From: Tolypeutes matacus
Lineage: Eukaryota > Chordata > Mammalia > Cingulata > Chlamyphoridae
Direction of reading: 5' to 3'
Assembly (NCBI GenBank): GCA_026826555.1
Contig: JAKSZT010054335.1
Location: forward strand, 4,097,092-4,161,091
Length of the DNA: 64,000 bases
Position 1 is the first letter of the stretch; every line of letters begins with the position of its first letter. Under the pieces are notes generated by a model. It worked only from the letters and a program-made list of their open reading frames with translations, had not been told where the DNA came from and did not search any database. This document shows positions 42,426 through 55,599 of this stretch, piece by piece. Position numbers and translations under genes: made by a program.

Positions 42426-44025
42426 GACTTGCCATCTCGTGCTTCTACCTAAACAGAAGTGAAAACCTGTTTTAAGTGCACAGCACGTGACCCGGAGAGC
42501 TGGAGAAACCTTGCTACTTCATCGACTGCATCTCCAAACCACAGCCCGAGGACATGCAGGGCCGGCTAGCACAGGAGGGTCTCTCCCGTGAGTGCATTTC
42601 CTAAAACCTGTCCAGGTGTGGTTCTCCAGTGGAGCTTGAGCTCAGAATACAAAGAGCTCCCACGTGTACCCCTGAACACAGGCAGGAGCACCCCAAGAGC
42701 AGTCCTACCCCAAGGCCTCGCTCGGCCCTATCGCCTCAGCAACGACAGGGAGGCACAATGTGAGGAAGCCTCGGCGGTTTCCGTCCTGCCAGGCCAGCGC
42801 CGCCCCTCCTCAGGCCTCTAGACGCTATGGGGGTGTCAGGTGCTCAGACCTAGGGGCTTTCAGTAGACCCGTTAGCCCGTGGCTCAGAATCTCCTTTCAA
42901 TCAAGTCCCCTGAAAACTAGAGAAGGGGGTACACGTGGGACAGGGCTCGCTCGGCAGCTCTCCCAGGCACCTCCGGGGAGTCCCAAGAACTGTCCCCAAC
43001 GGCTCCACCCCAACTCCCCATCAAGTCATCATGTTTCCTTACTCCCCAAACATCTCAGCCTTCCCCCTCCCACAAACGATGGCTTCCCCTTCTTCCCACT
43101 TCACTGCTCCATTCCTTTCCTGAGCATTAGCCAAAGACCTGGGGAAGCAGCAGGCTCTGCAGGAGTCACCGCGCCTGACACCAGCGCATCGAGGACCTTT
43201 TCGCGTGCAGGGTCTTCTCCGCCCTCCTCCTGGGTGCAGAGACACCCAGTCCCCAAAGCCAAGGAAGGGGCGGCCGGACGAGGAGACCGCCTGGAGTCGG
43301 GGAAGGGGACTGCATGCAGGTGGGAACGAGAAGACGCGGTGCCCGTCCACACTCCCCGAAGATCCTGGGTGGCAGACCCCCCTCAGCCGTTTTGCAGGCA
43401 CTTTTCTCATCTCCGCTGCAGCTTCCCTGTGCTGTGGCGGACGCTGCAGGGAGCACCACCTGGCAAATAAAACGCTGGGGACTCACAGGAGCCCAGCAGG
43501 GCGAGCAGTGGGCTGGGGCCCTGTGTGTGGCAGGGGACGAGGCGGGGACAGGGGAGGGAAAAGAGCACACCCACCCCGAAAGCCCCTGCTTGGCACGAAG
43601 TGTGAGCAAAGGAGGATTCAGGAGTCGAGCTTTGCAACCCGCTGTTCTCAAAGGCTCTGGCAGGCTTGTTCTCTGGTGACTCACCCTGCTTCACTCCTAG
43701 GACTTCTTAATGCCTTTTATCTGCCATAAATGCTCTTGTCAGGGAGCTGGCAGGTGTTAGATGTTCAGGCAGACTCGGGGTGTGAGTGCACACCCGTCTT
43801 TTGAAAAGCACATTTGTCTCACTTAAAAACAAAAACAACACACCTGCCTGCCTCAAAGTACTTCTCAGTGAATTAATGGCTTTCCTCTGACTTCTGAGCC
43901 CCCGTCTCACTACCTTTAATTGGGCAAAGTCCTTTTCCCCTGAAGGAACTGGAGCAGCAGTTCCCTCTGAGGCTGGCCGGCTGGCAGCAGGCAGGAAGCA
44001 AGGCTGAGAGTAAAGAATCAGGAGG
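42426..44025. other. Unassigned GC-rich stretch
   Basis: No gene. Long overlapping frames on both strands at 42760-43730 are typical of GC-rich DNA with few stops. They share no recognisable domain. Confidence 0.4.
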
Positions 44026-44118
44026 GGACGAAGCTCTGGTTGACCACCTGCTCCCCACATACGAGGCCCTGGGTTCAATCCCTGGTACCTCCTAAAAAAA
44101 AAAAAAAAAGAAAAAAGA
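44026..44118 (+). mobile_element. Short tRNA-derived SINE
   Basis: Head 'acgaagctctggttgacc', B-box-like 'gggttcaatccct', poly(A) at 44095-44109 and a mixed A/G tail. Duplications aaagaatcaggagg (44012-44025) and aaagaattaggagg (44119-44132) differ at one base. Confidence 0.88.
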
Positions 44119-44544
44119 AAAGAATTAGGAGGGGGGGAGCGCAGGCGTGTGCCTGATGGGGGGCTGTTCCCGCTGAGGACAGACAGACGCTCTTCAGAAA
44201 CGGCGAAGCAGGGCGTGTTAGTGAACACAAAACGTGGTTCAAGAAACAACTCTGTTCCCCACCTCTCCTTAACGACCGACAGCAAAGGGCTGTTCCCAAA
44301 CTTCAAGTGACTTTACAACACTCAGTGACGCCACCTGCCCCAAGGGTCCCCAACTTCTCCGCCTTCGCCACACAGGCCTCGCCACGCAGCCACTGGGAGA
44401 CGCACTAGGAACGGCTGCTCCCTTAGGGAGCTCCGGGGGTCTCAGGAGGGGCAGGGCAGGGTCGTGGAGCCGAGCACAGGGCAAGAACCGTCTTGCACTG
44501 AAGAAGCAGGGAGAGCTGCACCCCGGAGGGTGTGTCTGGGCGTC

Positions 44545-44770
44545 TGAGAACGACTGGGGGAGGAGGAGGAGGAGGGGGCTGGGGACGCCGACCCCCCAGG
44601 GGAGGAGGGGGCTGGGCACTGTGGGGGGGGCGGGCATGCCTTCCTGAGGGCCCCCCAGAGGAGGTGGCCCTCAGTACCTTCTGGTGGAGTGTGGGGAGGA
44701 TGGTGACTGTGGGGTGGACGGGGGAGGATCAGGGTGAGGGCGGCGGGGGGTGCGGGGGGGGAGGCTGGAG
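44545..44770 (+). repeat. G-rich tract with quadruplex potential
   Basis: Many closely spaced runs of three or more G on the plus strand (for example 44555-44585, 44600-44636, 44714-44763), separated by one to seven bases, fit G-quadruplex rules several times over. No gene context is visible. Confidence 0.75.
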
Positions 44771-47059
44771 ACAGGACCGAGGCATGGGGGGCGTCTGCCA
44801 GCGGAGCTGAGACCCAGGGCAGAGGCAGAACCGGGGCAGCCCTGTGCCCACCCGCTGCCGGGCCCTGGGCAGCACGGCGGCGAGGGTGGCAAGAGTTGGC
44901 AGAGGCCAAGTCCAGCTGTTACAAGCACCACAGCAGCCTGAGTGCTTTGGGGCTTAAAAACACAGATCAAGAGTGAGCTTGAAACAGGGACACGTGAGGG
45001 AGTCAGAAATGAAACGGGACACAAAGGGGCAAAGCAGAGTGCTGTGTCAGCTTCCTGCCTGCGACAGGAGGACGTTTCAGCAGTGGGCAGCAGGCTCTCT
45101 CAGCAGAACAGCTGCTGGGTTGCTCTGGCCAGGGAGATTAAGACCCAGGGGCAGCTTCAGGGGGCACCTCGGGCTGCACAGTCGTTCTCCCCGATTACCA
45201 GGAGGATGCTACTAGGACCACCAGGTTCCCAGCTCCAGCCACGCTTACCACTCTTCTCTCACTTCAGGCCCCTGAACCTCCCAGAGGTGGTTCCAACTCC
45301 ATTTTGAACCTGGAGCTCAAAGAAACGTCCTGAAGGGACCCCCAGGGCTGACTCCTGGTCTTTGCCCCACCCAAGGTGAGAAAGTCTCCAGGTAGACTCT
45401 GTGGCGTAAAACCTCCTTCAGGAACTCACCACGATGATGCCAGGCCAGCGACACAAAAGAAAACGACCCACCTTTTAAATCTGAATTACAAATTGCATTT
45501 TAAAAGGGGAAGACACAAGGAATATTCCAAATCTGCTATTCTGGGCACTGGCTGTGCTTCTGGCCGATTCGAGCCACTTGTCGTCTTTCCCAGAGAGCAC
45601 AGGGAGGAAAAGTGATACAAGACCACAATTTCACCTTTAAAGACGCTGGCTTCATAATAAACTGGCACTTGTAAGTGGAATCATTAGCTGAAAGAATGCA
45701 GACTCCACCCCAACTGTTTCAGGTCATAAAATACTGACATCTGAAAATCACCTAGCAGTTTCAGAAAAATCACCCACGTGTCAAAATGAGGATAAGGTAT
45801 TATTCCAAAACAGAAACGATGTGTTCTATGGGGCCGTCTGAAGCCTGGTCGAAGCCTATATAGTTAGCTTCATTCCGTGGCTCCTTCCGAGATTTCGCTT
45901 CTCTTTACCACCTTTCTTTACCAAAAACATTATTCCTCAGAAGAGGGAAAGGTTTAGTTGGTTTCAAAATTTTACCCCAAAATCAAAACAGTTCACCAAC
46001 ATATAAACTGCTCATCGGGTACTAAAAATTGTCCACACTGAGACACAGAATTCCATTCCTGTTTTATATCATATTGTCTTGTTTTTGAACTAGTGTTCTC
46101 TTGTATTTGTAATTAATTATATCTTACATTCTATCTCTCAAATTTGATGCTAAGATATTTGAAGCAGAAAGTGAGTCTTGTTCCTTCCGGCCTGGTATCA
46201 TTCCCACACGCAGCACGCGATAACTCTATGAACAAGCGAACTAGCGATCAAATGAATGGCCGAGTTATTTACTGCAGCTGTAGTAGAACAAGCCATGATT
46301 TTTCCTTGTGCATGTCCATGAAAATCCTTTGGGGGTGGGGGGAACAGACTGGAGGATTTGGAAAAGACTGCTCAGGAACGATGGCCTGGCATTGAGCCAA
46401 TCCCCCTTCTTGTGCCCTTGGCAGACATTAGTAATCAATTACAGGCTTTCTTGCTGAGCCTGGATTAGGGCTCAGATTTCATCTCCGATGCCAAGCCCGA
46501 TCAATCAGCAATAGCTGCTCTAAGTACTGAGAAGAGAAGGATCTATTTGCCCTCTCTGCATTAGATCCTAAGTTTTAAAAGCAACACTTTACTGAAAAAA
46601 AGAAGACAGGGTTATTTATCCTGTTTTAATGCCACGTCTTTTTATTTTAAACCCCTTTCCTTCCTGCACTGATACTTTTTTCTTGGCATTCTACCCCATT
46701 CTGTTTAAATGGCAAGTGTCTGATAATCAACTTGACACTTCTGCGGATGTTCTTTGTTCCTACGTGGTTGGTGTCCATGACCCTCTCCAGGCGGGATCTC
46801 ACACACGACCACCACATTCCATAACCAGCAGAGTCCTGACAGCAGAGAGACCCCCGAATCCCATGGTCAAGTGAGTCAGGCAAGGAAAACTCTGCAAGGC
46901 GGTGAGCTTGACCTCTTGGTTTTGAGAGATCCTACTTCTGACCTGGATTCTCTTGGCCACGACTTCTTATCAGCTTGCATGTTTATGCTCATGCAAAAAT
47001 ATTAAGTTGAACTGAATTATCCTCATAAGTACAAGTCCTAATATTAACAGGCAGGGATG
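44771..47059. other. Unassigned, GC-rich then AT-richer
   Basis: No gene or repeat recognised. From about 45650 the sequence is AT-richer and single-copy in tone. A motif-rich block lies at 46420-46560. Confidence 0.4.
46420..46560. promoter_or_regulatory. Candidate conserved non-coding block with homeodomain cores
   Basis: Contains 'attagtaatcaattacagg', 'ctggattagggctc' (a GGATTA core) and 'gatcaatcagcaatag' (a TGATTGAT-like site on the other strand) within 140 bases. It is only a motif cluster, without expression or conservation data. Confidence 0.28.
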
Positions 47060-47335
47060 GGGAGAGGTGACTGCCATTCGTGGATACCCACCACGTGCCG
47101 GGCACTGCCGGGGGCCTCCTAGCCATTGTCTCTAATTGCCACAGTCCCCATGTGGACGTTTTACTGTCCCACTTTCACAGAGAAGAAACAGAGAAGGAAG
47201 TGGGCTAAGTAAAAAAAAAAAAAAATTAACTTGTCCACAGTCCCACAGCCAGTGAGGCTTGGAGTCGGGGCTTGGCCAATTGGCTTGGCCGGGGGCTCTG
47301 GGCTCCTTTTCCACATCACCACGTTGCCTCTCGGC
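47060..47335 (-). mobile_element. MIRb SINE, antisense, near full length
   Basis: 'cacgtgccgggcactgccgg' ... 'ttactgtcccactttcacag agaagaaacagagaagg' ... 'acttgtccacagtcccacag ccagtgaggcttggagtcgg ggcttggcc' ... 'ctccttttccacatcaccac gttgcctct' is a full-length MIRb reverse complement, with an A-run inserted at 47211-47224. Confidence 0.88.
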
Positions 47336-50300
47336 TTCTACGTGGCTCCAGGGCTAGAGGGTGGTGGAAGGAAGTTTTAAAAAGCACCTGCCCAGCGGTG
47401 GAAGGACTCTATGGTTTGAGAAGCCTTTAGAATCAGTGTCCTGGATTCAATTCCGACTGCCTCCCTCTCCCTGGTGGCAAGAGCCTTGCTCTCTCTGAAG
47501 GTGCCTCACGTCAGTCGAGGGGAGGAGCACAGCTCTACAAGAGCCTCCGGCCAGGGGCTGGCACGTACTCTACACGTAGAAGGAAAACCTGCTGGAATTA
47601 GGATAAAAGACTGCCTGTAAGAGCCCCTACCTTTCCACCATTTCCCACCTGTCATGAGTGGGGTGGTATTTGTCTCTTTTTAGAACCATGGACAGGGCTG
47701 CACTGTATCACACTGGGCTGGCTCTGGGTGCACCCCCCGTGGGGAGCAGAGGGGAGACCCCGAGGCCCCAGGAAGGACAGCGAGCCAGACCCCGCACCAG
47801 CCGGAGCTCTTCGCAGGGCGGGGGTGCACACGATTCTCCTGGACTGAATGCTGCGCTCAGGGAATTCGCTGGCCTTGGAGAGGCCCCCCTGTCTTCAAAG
47901 GTGTGGGTGGGAGGACTGGAAAGGCCAGCCAGGAAGACTGGTGGAGAGTACTCGTGCCCAAGGTGCTTCAGGCAGCAGCAAGCCGCGGGCTGACGGCGCC
48001 GTCCTGGTCAGGGAAAGAGGCCGAGGCCGGCCGAGGGGTAGGCTGCCAGAGCCGGGCACAGAGAGCGAATGCTCAAGGGGTGGGCCTTGGGCTGGGAGAC
48101 CTGGCTCTCCAGACGGGAGGGGAGGAGCTGGGCAGAGGTGTCTCGTGGTGGCCGCGGGAGGGCCTCGTCTGTCCATATCCAGCGTCTCCTTTTCCTTTCC
48201 TTGGACGACTGCACCGCTGCCAGGCTGGAACCCAGCAGGTGGCCTGAGCTGAGCGGGGAAGCAGCGTCTCTTAGTGCCAGCGAGATGGGGGACACTGCAC
48301 TGCAGACCCTCGGGTGGGCAGGGGTCCAGGCAGAGAACTGACACCAGGCCCAGGCAGGAGGGGCGGCAAAAGGCCCAAATGGCCTCATGCTGGACAGGGA
48401 GCTCTCGCCGGGCCCCTGACCTGCAAATGCAGATGTTCCTGCCTGAGAGCATTATATGCGCCCACGAAGCTCATTTGGATAGAGAGGCCTCCAGCTTCTC
48501 CCTCGGTGGGTGTGCCGAGGTCCTCACTGGCCCTGCTCTCTCCTGGGGGTCAGGAACTCACTGATAATTAACCCCGAGGGTGCCCACCAGTGGAATCCAG
48601 AGCCGAGTCCTAGGGAGCGGGACGCAGGGCCGTTTCCCGCACGGGCCTCTCTCCAGCCCCCGCCCTCCTCTCTTCACCCCACGCGGCCTCTGCCTGGCTC
48701 AGGGCTGACCTCCACGTGGCCTGGCCCCTCTCCAAACCCGAAGCCCCACCCCCCGGGTCCCAAAGCAACGAAGCAACCAAGGAGCAATTTAAAATGTATT
48801 CTCAAGGCTCCACTCTGCATTTGCTCAGTTTCTTTGAAACTCAGGAAACACAGTTTTTGCCTTAAAAAAAAAAAAATATATATATAAATATATATATATA
48901 TATATTTTTAAATTTTGGCTCAGGCTTCTGTTTATTTCTTTGTAAAGTGAGGGTAGGAACCAGGCAGGCAAGACTATAAGATATTTTACAGTTCTAAAAC
49001 GGGCTTTATACTTCACACACTGTAGAGGCTTAGTTATAAAAACACAGCGAAACTGACCTAGAGCTCAGACCGCACACGGATCTGCAGGCCCAGATGCGCC
49101 GGGCTTGTCGTGTCAGCTGCATCGTGTGGACAGTCGGGGTTTGTTGGGGAAAGTTGTATCAGAGTCCCACCAGAGCCTCCTTGGCACTGTCCTTTGTGCA
49201 GCGACAGTGCAGATGTGTTGACTGGCGAGGGGTGGGGAGAGTGGCCATTCAGGGCTGGGGACGTCTGAGACCTGCTGACTGGGGCAGAGCCCTCCATGGC
49301 TCCATGGAAAGCCCTTTGTGACGGTCCCATCCCCTGGGGCAAGGACAGAAGGCCCATTTCAACCCAACAGAAACGTACTGGCGTCCCCCAGGCGCAGCCG
49401 CTGCCACGGCTGGTGGAGAGGCCAGCAGAGAGGGGCAGAGGACGGGCGGCGGCGTCAGGGCCGTGGCTCGACAGTGTCCAAGTCAGCCGCGGCCCTGGCA
49501 TGGCACCGCATGGAGGCAACGGGGGCTTCTCTGCACACCTCGGTCCCCACAAATCGAACCACTCACTGCGGATTTCCAGAGTCGCCGAGGAACAAACGGA
49601 CACAGCTTGCTTTCTGGGCAGGCAGTCCACTCCGCATTGGTTCACGGCGCCTGACTGCCCCTCTGGGGGCAGCAGTGTGGTGGTCCCAGGGAGGTAAAGG
49701 CGCCCGAAGCGAGCCAGGGTCCCCACCAAACGCTCAGACCCCCAGAACGCACCCATGTGAGGCTTCTACCATTGGCCCTCGTGCGGGATTTTCATGCGGT
49801 GGTCTCGGCAGTTCATGACATGTTGGTTTCTGAGTGGAACTAAAGTTGATTTCTGAAATCGGATTAAGCCTTCCAGCACATGAGAGTTAATCATCCTTAA
49901 AACGTGAAGGCGAAAAAATATTATCCAATGAGTTTGTAGATGAGATTCCCAAAAGGGCCTTTAAACAATGATGTATAAAAAATACGCATGGCAAAGAAAT
50001 AAAATAAAAATACCTGCTTAGATAAAAGACTCTAAAACAATTTTTTTTTAATTGTGAAAAAGCACAAGTGAGTCAAAATTATAAATGAAATTTTATCCAA
50101 AAATCAAATCCTCTCATAAAAACTACTACCAGAGGATGTCTGTTTAGCCTCTCTGAGCTCCGGGCAATCCCTCGATGCCGGCATGTTCTGGGATAAGCGA
50201 AGAGCCCAGACTCTCCTGGAGTTTGTGCGGTTTAGTCTGTATTAACAGTTCCTACCTCTGGAGGGGAGCCCTGAGCAAACCAGACAGCCTGCCTCCGGAC

Positions 50301-52633
50301 TGAAACCAACCCCAGCACCTGCACTGGAAGCCACTCCACAGAACCAGTCTGCACTGCCCAAGGGAGCTGGAAACTGCAGGCGAATGGACTCCGTGGTAGA
50401 ATGCGCCCTTTCATTTGGGAGAGCAGAAAATGCTTTGGTTAGACATGGCTGAGAGTTTGGAGGCTGACCCCTGGCCATCTCAGGTGTGTCCTTCACAAAT
50501 AACCCCCTCCCAGACACGGAACCCTCACAGCTGGCTTCCAGGGTTGGTAGGGCAGGACCTTATGCAGACAGGTTGGCTCTGGGAGACAGACTGACAGCAG
50601 GCTGCCACCTCCCCACCTGTGCCCCCCAGGTCAGCACCAATCACCTAACAATGACCTCAGGCAGCAACTCACTTCTGCATACCTCAGCAAAGGCCCCTGC
50701 TGGGCAAGAAAATCCCCTAGTTCAAACCCAGAACGCAATTTTCTCATCTTCAGCTTTTGGACTAAGAAGCTAGGGCACTGCTAAAGGAAATGGATTATAA
50801 AAGCTTTGTGCGTGTAGGTAGAATTCAGATATCTACCAGCAGTCATGTTTAGAATTCCAAGAATGGGCTGGTATGAAGAAGGCTGGCTCAACTCAATACA
50901 CTGGGCCCTTTGTTTATCTGGGCTGTTGGCAGAGAATTGTCCCAATTCAGAAGTATTTACAAAGAGCTGAAATGACCATTCACCAAAGCTCTGAGCTGAT
51001 TAGCAATGGAAGGCTGGCCACTAGAGAGGGCTGATAAAACTTCAAGTATTTGGAAGCCAGAAGTTGCCATCAAATTGCATTCCAAAGATAACCACGGAAG
51101 TCACGTAGGCTACAAATCCTCAGACTTGACCGAAACCTTTAGTCTGGGGTATCTATAACTGCCCCACGGATGAGCCTCTGCTGGTTAGTGAAGGTAGAAC
51201 CCAGAGATCATTCTAAAGATGGCCCCAAACTCTCCTGCCCCCCTAATCCTGGGAACCCGATGCTTAACAGAGGGAGAGGAATCAGTGGCTTTTTCCAAAC
51301 ACACCGATGCTATTAACCGAATGGTGCATAGGAAACATGGGTGCTAGAGACTCTTCTGGACTCTGCAAAAGTCCAGTGTGGTCCCGCTAGCTCCTCAGCC
51401 CTTCTCCCTGTGCAGGTGGAACAGGTTTCACTGATTAGCGACAATTAGCAGTGGAGACTGGGGATGAGAAGGGGATTATCCACAACCAAATTTCTGCCTT
51501 GTGGTACTGTATATCATGCAGTAACTTGAAACTAAGAAGAGTTAATAAAGTGTCAAAATTTTAAGAATAAAATTTGCTCATAAAAATAGCATTGTCAGGT
51601 CTATCCACATACTCCCATCCCCTGCATTTCGATGAGCTAGCTGCAGTGGGAGGGAAGGGGGTGATTTTCAGTGACTGCCAGGGAAACGGCTCTTAGCTGG
51701 CAGCCTGCCCTGTCTATGCCATGGCCCTTAGTGAGCACCCATTAGTCTTGCCCCGTTAAGAGGGGAGGCAATTACTAAGTGCTTTGGTGCTTTACTCTCT
51801 TGCCAAATATTCTTGTTGTGGTTGTTAGTTTTGTTGGAATCTGAAGACACCCACGGAAGTACATTTCACGTGTCACTATTACCTAATGCGTGTGTCTGGG
51901 TGGGCAAGAATTTCTCGGAAGCAGTCAGAACTCTTTTGATGGAGAACTTGTTACTGGAAGAAGTCGTCGCTGCTTGGAGCTGGTTACAGCTCAGCCGGGG
52001 AGCCTAACGTCCTACCTGGCTGGAAGGAAATCCAGGTTCAGGTCTCTCTGTACCTTCGAAAGCCTTCTCACCTCAATATAATATTCTAAGGAGTCTTTCT
52101 CTCGGTGGGAAGAGAAAGCATTCCCTGGCATCCCTGAATCACAGTGCATGTGACAGCACTTGGAAGCTTTTAGATTCACAGTGGAAGCAGAAGCACCAAG
52201 GGAAGATTTTCCAGGGCGCAATCTGCAGAATCAAGAGGCCAAGTCACCAAAAAGGACCTTCAAGATGATTAACTTGCTCCCTTTTTGACAAGAAAGCTAT
52301 ACAGGAAGCGAAAAAAGCTTGGCTTAGAAAGCATAGTTCAATATAATCATAATTTGGTAAATAAAAAATGTGTGCATTTATCTAAGGAAAATATACTGGG
52401 GGAAAAAAAATCCAGCAAAATATTAATGGCGGCCCCTTCTACTTCTGCAGTTTTTATAGCACAGAGAATGACAGCAGTGACTGTGCCATACTCTCTCCTC
52501 TATAAAGTTCTTCATTCTATGATGTTCACACAAAGGTTCACACATGTAAAATGAGACATCTCACACCCTGAGAGCTCTGCAGGAAATTGAAAATTGGCCC
52601 TCTCTGTCCTACAGTAAGAGCAGCTGGCTAATG
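47336..52633. other. Unassigned, mostly single-copy-looking
   Basis: No gene recognised. GC-rich to about 49750, then mixed. It includes a weak MIR-like trace near 47425-47500 and an AT microsatellite at 48863-48907. Overlapping frames at 47650-48890 and 49058-49818 look like chance coding. Confidence 0.4.
48863..48907. repeat. (A)n(TA)n microsatellite
   Basis: A13 followed by (ta)n, 'aaa', (ta)n and T/A-rich sequence. Confidence 0.9.
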
Positions 52634-52790
52634 CAGTAGTCTCCAAAGTTTTTTGAGTGCATGACCCTCAATAATAAAAGAAAAATTGGGGTCATACCAC
52701 AGATATATGCATATTTATTTACAAACTAGGTGCATGTACTGCTATACTAACATATTATGTACATTATCAAATGCATGGGAATTGTCCTAG
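52634..52790 (+). mobile_element. Possible hAT-type DNA transposon fragment
   Basis: 'cagtagtctccaaagttttt tgagtgcatgaccctc' resembles a hAT-type terminal start, followed by AT-rich sequence with 'aaattggggtcatacc'. No right-hand terminal repeat found, so assignment is weak. Confidence 0.35.
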
Positions 52791-53654
52791 CCCTCGCGTA
52801 TTAGAATGATTTGCACTTTCCTTGCCCCATGACAGGTTATCTCAAACGTACCCCACTCTGGAGATCTCAAGCTAAACAACTGAGAGACAAAAGCAGTCAG
52901 TGTACCTTAGCTGATGCCCCCAGCACTCATCCCATCAGGTGGCAGAAGGGCTCTGCCAGCCAGCATTCCAGGGACCCCGGGCAGGTGGAGAGGCGTGGCT
53001 CTCCCCCTATCCTCCGGGCAGTGACCTGCATGGCAGGCGCCCTTCTTCCCTGGGCTGAAGCCCCCCACGGCGAGGCTTGGGCCAGCTGACTGGGGACCTC
53101 AGTGCAGCTGCCTGAGACCCAAGGAGCCTCCGAGGGCGAAGGGCGTCCCTCGTTCTTCAGGTGCTTGCCTTGAGGATGATGACGCAGAAAAGCTCGAGGG
53201 ATTCTGTCAGATTAATAACAGCACAGATTTCTGAATCAGATTTTTATAAATCTGATGTCAATTTGGACACCAAGAAAGTCAAAACACCTCAGTAAAATGC
53301 CGCATCCAAATTTGTCTTTAAAGTAGTCACTAAGAAATGCTGAGAATCTGTGCGGGTTTTCTATTTCCTGCAAACAAGCTCTGAGTGATGCGGGAGAACT
53401 CCTTCAGCTTCAAACCCGGGCGAGAACCCGAAACAAAGCCTCACACAGTGTCTGTTAGCCCTCGTTCCCATCTCTGCCGGACGGAGGACCCCATGAGTCC
53501 CCGGGGTCCCCAACACCTCATCTAACAACCGAGCGTTAGGAGAAAGCGGAAGGCTGTCCCTGCTGACCTGAGCGACTGCCTGGTCACAGCACCCGGAGGC
53601 ACTGGCCGGGACAGAGGCACTTAGGGCTTTTCTGGGGCTTTTTTTTTTTTTTTA
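52791..53654. other. Unassigned
   Basis: No gene or repeat recognised. Contains a 9-bp inverted repeat at 53235-53256. Confidence 0.35.
53235..53256. repeat. Perfect 9-bp inverted repeat
   Basis: Arms atcagattt (53235-53243) and aaatctgat (53248-53256) with a 4-base loop, in single-copy-looking AT-rich sequence. Confidence 0.88.
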
Positions 53655-54050
53655 CTAGCTGCTGGGGAAGGACACAGAGGAAAGAAAAGACTAGAAAAGA
53701 CTCCTGCCCTCAGAGAGCTCACAAACCAGTGAGCAAGAAAGAACGGGAACAGAGGATTCCATTCAGGGCGTGCTCACGAGGGCCGCAGGGGGCTGACGAG
53801 GAGCCGGGACACGGGGGAGCGAGGTGACAGGAAGGGCAGGTGGTCAGCGTGGCACTGGGGGGGGGCAGAGCCGCCACGGAAAGCAGCTCGTGGGGATCCA
53901 GAGCAGGGCAGAGCCTGCCTGGGGAGCACAACGCTTGGCCCCGGGGAGGAGGCCGGCTGCTGGAGGCGCCCGGCAAGCCAAGGCATTTTCATTTTATTCT
54001 GCCGGCGATGAGGAAACAGCAGCTGATTTTAAGTAGGACACAGACATCTT
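53655..54050 (-). mobile_element. L2 LINE 3' part, antisense
   Basis: 'actcctgccctcagagagct cacaaaccagtgagc' and, 240 bases on, 'ttcattttattctgccggcg atgaggaaacagcagctgat tttaagtaggacacag' are collinear with the reverse complement of the L2 3' region (ttttattctgagggcaatgggaagcc ... ttttaagcag). The middle is too diverged to read. Confidence 0.55.
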
Positions 54051-55599
54051 GTTTTTTGTTTTTTTTTTTTTCTAAATAGGATTAGATTAGGAAAAAAAAA
54101 GGTAACTCTAACAATGTGAAAAAAGGGAATATCCAAAAATAATTTATCACCTAAGACGTGCTAAAATATCATTTCTGTTCTACATTAAGATCCCAAATTC
54201 CAAATCGTTAGTAATGGGGCAGAACCACTTTCTGATTGCTCAGAAGGGGACCTGCCCGTAAGGCAGCGCTTGGCACAAGCGACCCGTGTGGGGCACATGC
54301 TCACGGATGTCCGCAGCGACGAGCGACGAGCAGCTGACTCCAAAACCCGAATTCTGCCTGTCTAGATGTTAACGAAGACTTCACTGGGTTTCTATAATCT
54401 TCTCACACTGAAAGTCTTCTTCCAAAATTTGGAGCTACTGGAGGTAAACTGATGAAAGTGTTGCTAAAAGAAAAACCAGGGTGGGCATGTCAGAAGGGGT
54501 GAGAAGACGACTCACTTGTCTGTAGGACGCCAAAACCTCTTTTGGGACCGTCCAACCCCCGAGAGCCAGTTCACACTGACACCGGTAAATGGGACTCCGG
54601 TGGCGCTGGTGGAACAGGGCGTGGGGCGTCTCTTTCTATAAATGGCTGCGAAGGCAACTCCATCAGGTCAGAGCATCACTGCACCCCCCATTCTGGATTC
54701 ACAGCAGCCTTTGCTCAGACAGGCACCCCTGGCACCCTCGGGGCAGGTGGGGAAGGATGCAGGCCGCCGCTGGACTTCACCCGCCCTCCTCCACCCCAAA
54801 GCTTGGAGGCAGACCTGCCCCTGCTCTCTCCGTCCGTCTCTGGCTAATGTGGTCACTCTGCTACCACTGGCCTCATCAGTGAAAGGAGCTCGTCGGATCT
54901 CAACGGGCAGAGACAGGTGGTTCCCCTGCTTGGCGGACATTGCCTGGCCGCCTTCTACTTCTCCTGCTTGTGCTATGTCCATAACTGAAGCAAACATGGC
55001 CCTGGAGTCAGGCTTTGTTTTTATGGGGCTGCTTGGAAAGGAAATAAAGGTCGAACCTACTCCAGGACTGGATGCTCCACATGCACATCTACAAGGAGCG
55101 ATGCGGAGGAGGGAGGGCGAGCTAGAGCGGGCAGCGGTTTTGCCTGCTGACCGAGGAATCCGAGTCTGGAGAAAGACTCGATGGAGGACTGTCCTCAAGG
55201 ATGGGAATCTGCCCGGAGAGGTGGACCTAGTCACAGAAATCGCCGTATCTGCGGAGGGATGGCCACGAGGTAGACAGGAAGGGGGCGGTGGGTGGGGAGA
55301 CCTGAACCTCTGGCGAGTCAAGATCAAAGTTCTCCAAACCTGTCCAAAGCTAAGAGGCACAAAGGACCACAACCGGAAAGCCTGTTAGGAATAATCACAC
55401 AGCAAGCTGCCTTCCTTCTCTGATCCCAGTTCCCCTAAAAGACGCCACAGACCACGAGGAGGTCCTGCTTGTTGAGTAATTCTTACTTCCAATCACCAAG
55501 CTGCCTCCAGCTACGGAAAATCACTTTCCACCTCCCAGCTCAGAGAATGCCTTTAAAACATATTCAAATCTTTTGCAGTCTAAAAGCTCGATGACAAGA
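54051..55599. other. Unassigned
   Basis: No gene recognised. The 248-residue plus frame 54642-55388 and the overlapping minus frame 54668-55372 have no known domain, and neither has splice or promoter support. T-run at about 54058-54072. Confidence 0.4.

Noticed and set aside
42760..43470. 236-residue open frame
   Set aside because: One of the longest in the window but overlapped by five other frames on both strands. Low-complexity Pro/Ser/Arg-rich, no recognisable motif. Would need transcript evidence.
54642..55388. 248-residue plus-strand frame and 234-residue minus-strand frame
   Set aside because: The two mirror each other almost exactly, which marks a low-stop region rather than coding selection. 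No domain seen.
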